Source: Oxalobacter paeniformigenes (GTDB lineage Bacteria; Pseudomonadota; Gammaproteobacteria; Burkholderiales; Burkholderiaceae_D). From it: 64,000 nt of DNA. The first letter of the stretch is position 1, and each line of letters starts with the position of its first letter. The notes under the pieces are model-generated. The model was not told the origin of the DNA and searched no databases. It worked only from the letters and a program-made list of their open reading frames with translations. Location of the stretch: NCBI RefSeq assembly GCF_027158465.1, contig NZ_JAMKYL010000004.1:1-64000 (forward strand), in the 5' to 3' direction. Shown here in pieces: positions 63,568 to 64,000 of this stretch. Both the position numbers and the translations under genes were made by a program.

Positions 63568-64000
63568 TCAGAATGCTCTTCTGAAAAAACGGAGGCATGA
63601 GATCAGACCGGTGAAACAGGCGGTTGCACCGATCGCGATCAGAGTATCGACCAGTCCGACTGCCCCAAAATGGAACAACGCCTGTATTGGCGGAATGAAA
63701 ATACCCGCCAGCAGGACAGCGACCGTGACAGCCAGCACCGACCAGAGGATGCTGTTTTTTTGTCCAAGCGATGCGATGAATGAACGACTCCAGGATCGGT
63801 TGACCAGAATCAGCCAGATGTCGCCTGCGATCATGGCGGTGAAGGTCAATGTTCTGGCCTGTTCCGTGTCGAAACCGTACAGGTGGGCGGCCCAGTAAAC
63901 CAGGACGACCCATGCCAGCAGGGCGATACCTTGTTTGACGCCCAGCCACAGGATCGATTTGTCGAAGATGCGTGCATTTGTCGGACGCGGTGGCCTTGTC
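63568..64000 (-). CDS. P-type cation-transporting ATPase, C-terminal part (cut by window)
   Basis: The frame is open from the window end and finishes at 63568, giving 143 residues. It begins RPPRPTNARIFDKSILW and continues through three or four membrane helices (LTFTAMIAGDIWLILVNRS and VAVLLAGIFIPPIQALFHFG), matching the C-terminal transport domain of Ca2+/Mg2+-type P-ATPases. The catalytic DKTG domain lies outside the window, so the ion is unknown. Internal ATGs (such as 63849) are not the real start. It is convergent with the TetR gene, 9 bp apart. Confidence 0.85.
   Translation of the reverse strand, partial: TRPPRPTNARIFDKSILWLGVKQGIALLAWVVLVYWAAHLYGFDTEQARTLTFTAMIAGDIWLILVNRSWSRSFIASLGQKNSILWSVLAVTVAVLLAGIFIPPIQALFHFGAVGLVDTLIAIGATACFTGLISCLRFFRRAF

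Noticed and set aside
1..64000. CRISPR array, IS element or intact prophage
   Set aside because: No regularly spaced repeats, transposase, integrase or phage structural genes were seen on either strand.

Overview
The window looks like chromosome from a beta-proteobacterium of the Burkholderiales, most probably an Oxalobacteraceae member such as Oxalobacter. This is inferred from recognised gene orders (pepA | lptF-lptG, psd-pssA-leuA, rpsO-pnp, trxA-rho, lpxH-ppiB | cysS-glycosylase-accA-tilS-lysC), from the beta-type CysB and TilS, and from a moderate GC content by eye. No rRNA, CRISPR array, insertion sequence or intact prophage was seen. Most of the window is core metabolism, RNA processing and envelope biogenesis.

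Layout. 1-600: an AT-rich gene remnant and tRNA-Arg(ACG). 0.6-6 kb: an exported TPR protein, folA, a BON-domain lipoprotein, an isolated AAA+ ATPase and a small lysine-rich exported protein. 6-16.3 kb: pepA divergent from lptFG (lipopolysaccharide export), then cysB, hrpA and argA. 16.3-20.6 kb: a protein-quality-control block (YggX, Hsp20, a PEBP-family protein, then Lon with a second Hsp20 on the other strand). 20.9-24.3 kb: psd-pssA (phosphatidylethanolamine synthesis) and leuA. The LeuA is of a type I associate with Bacteroidetes rather than beta-proteobacteria. 24.3-25.5 kb: two tandem OmlA/BamE-like lipoproteins. 25.5-36 kb: rpsO, pnp, a quinone oxidoreductase, trmB, a GltS-type transporter, tRNA-Leu(CAG), rnr, rlmB and cysE. 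36-43.5 kb: two giant tandem DUF748/AsmA-like envelope proteins. 43.5-54.5 kb: two unrelated alkylpurine DNA glycosylases, lpxH, ppiB, cysS, accA, tilS, lysC, a universal stress protein, a nitronate-monooxygenase-like flavoprotein and a rubrerythrin-like protein. 54.6-56.4 kb: trxA and rho. 56.7-63.6 kb: a complete RND efflux operon (adaptor, pump, outer-membrane channel) with a divergent TetR/AcrR repressor and candidate operators. 63.6 kb to the end: the C-terminus of a P-type cation ATPase.

The genes group by theme. RNA turnover and processing: pnp, rnr, rho, hrpA, trmB, rlmB, tilS. Envelope: lptFG, lpxH, psd, pssA, DUF748 pair, OmlA-like pair, RND pump. Sulfur and amino acids: cysB, cysE, argA, leuA, lysC. 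Stress: Hsp20 x2, Lon, UspA, YggX, the rubrerythrin-like protein. I do not see a clear-cut new defence or biosynthetic system. The best leads are the apparently foreign LeuA in a conserved locus, the DUF748 pair with an internal module duplication, the orphan AAA+ ATPase and several unusual RNA or DNA hairpins.
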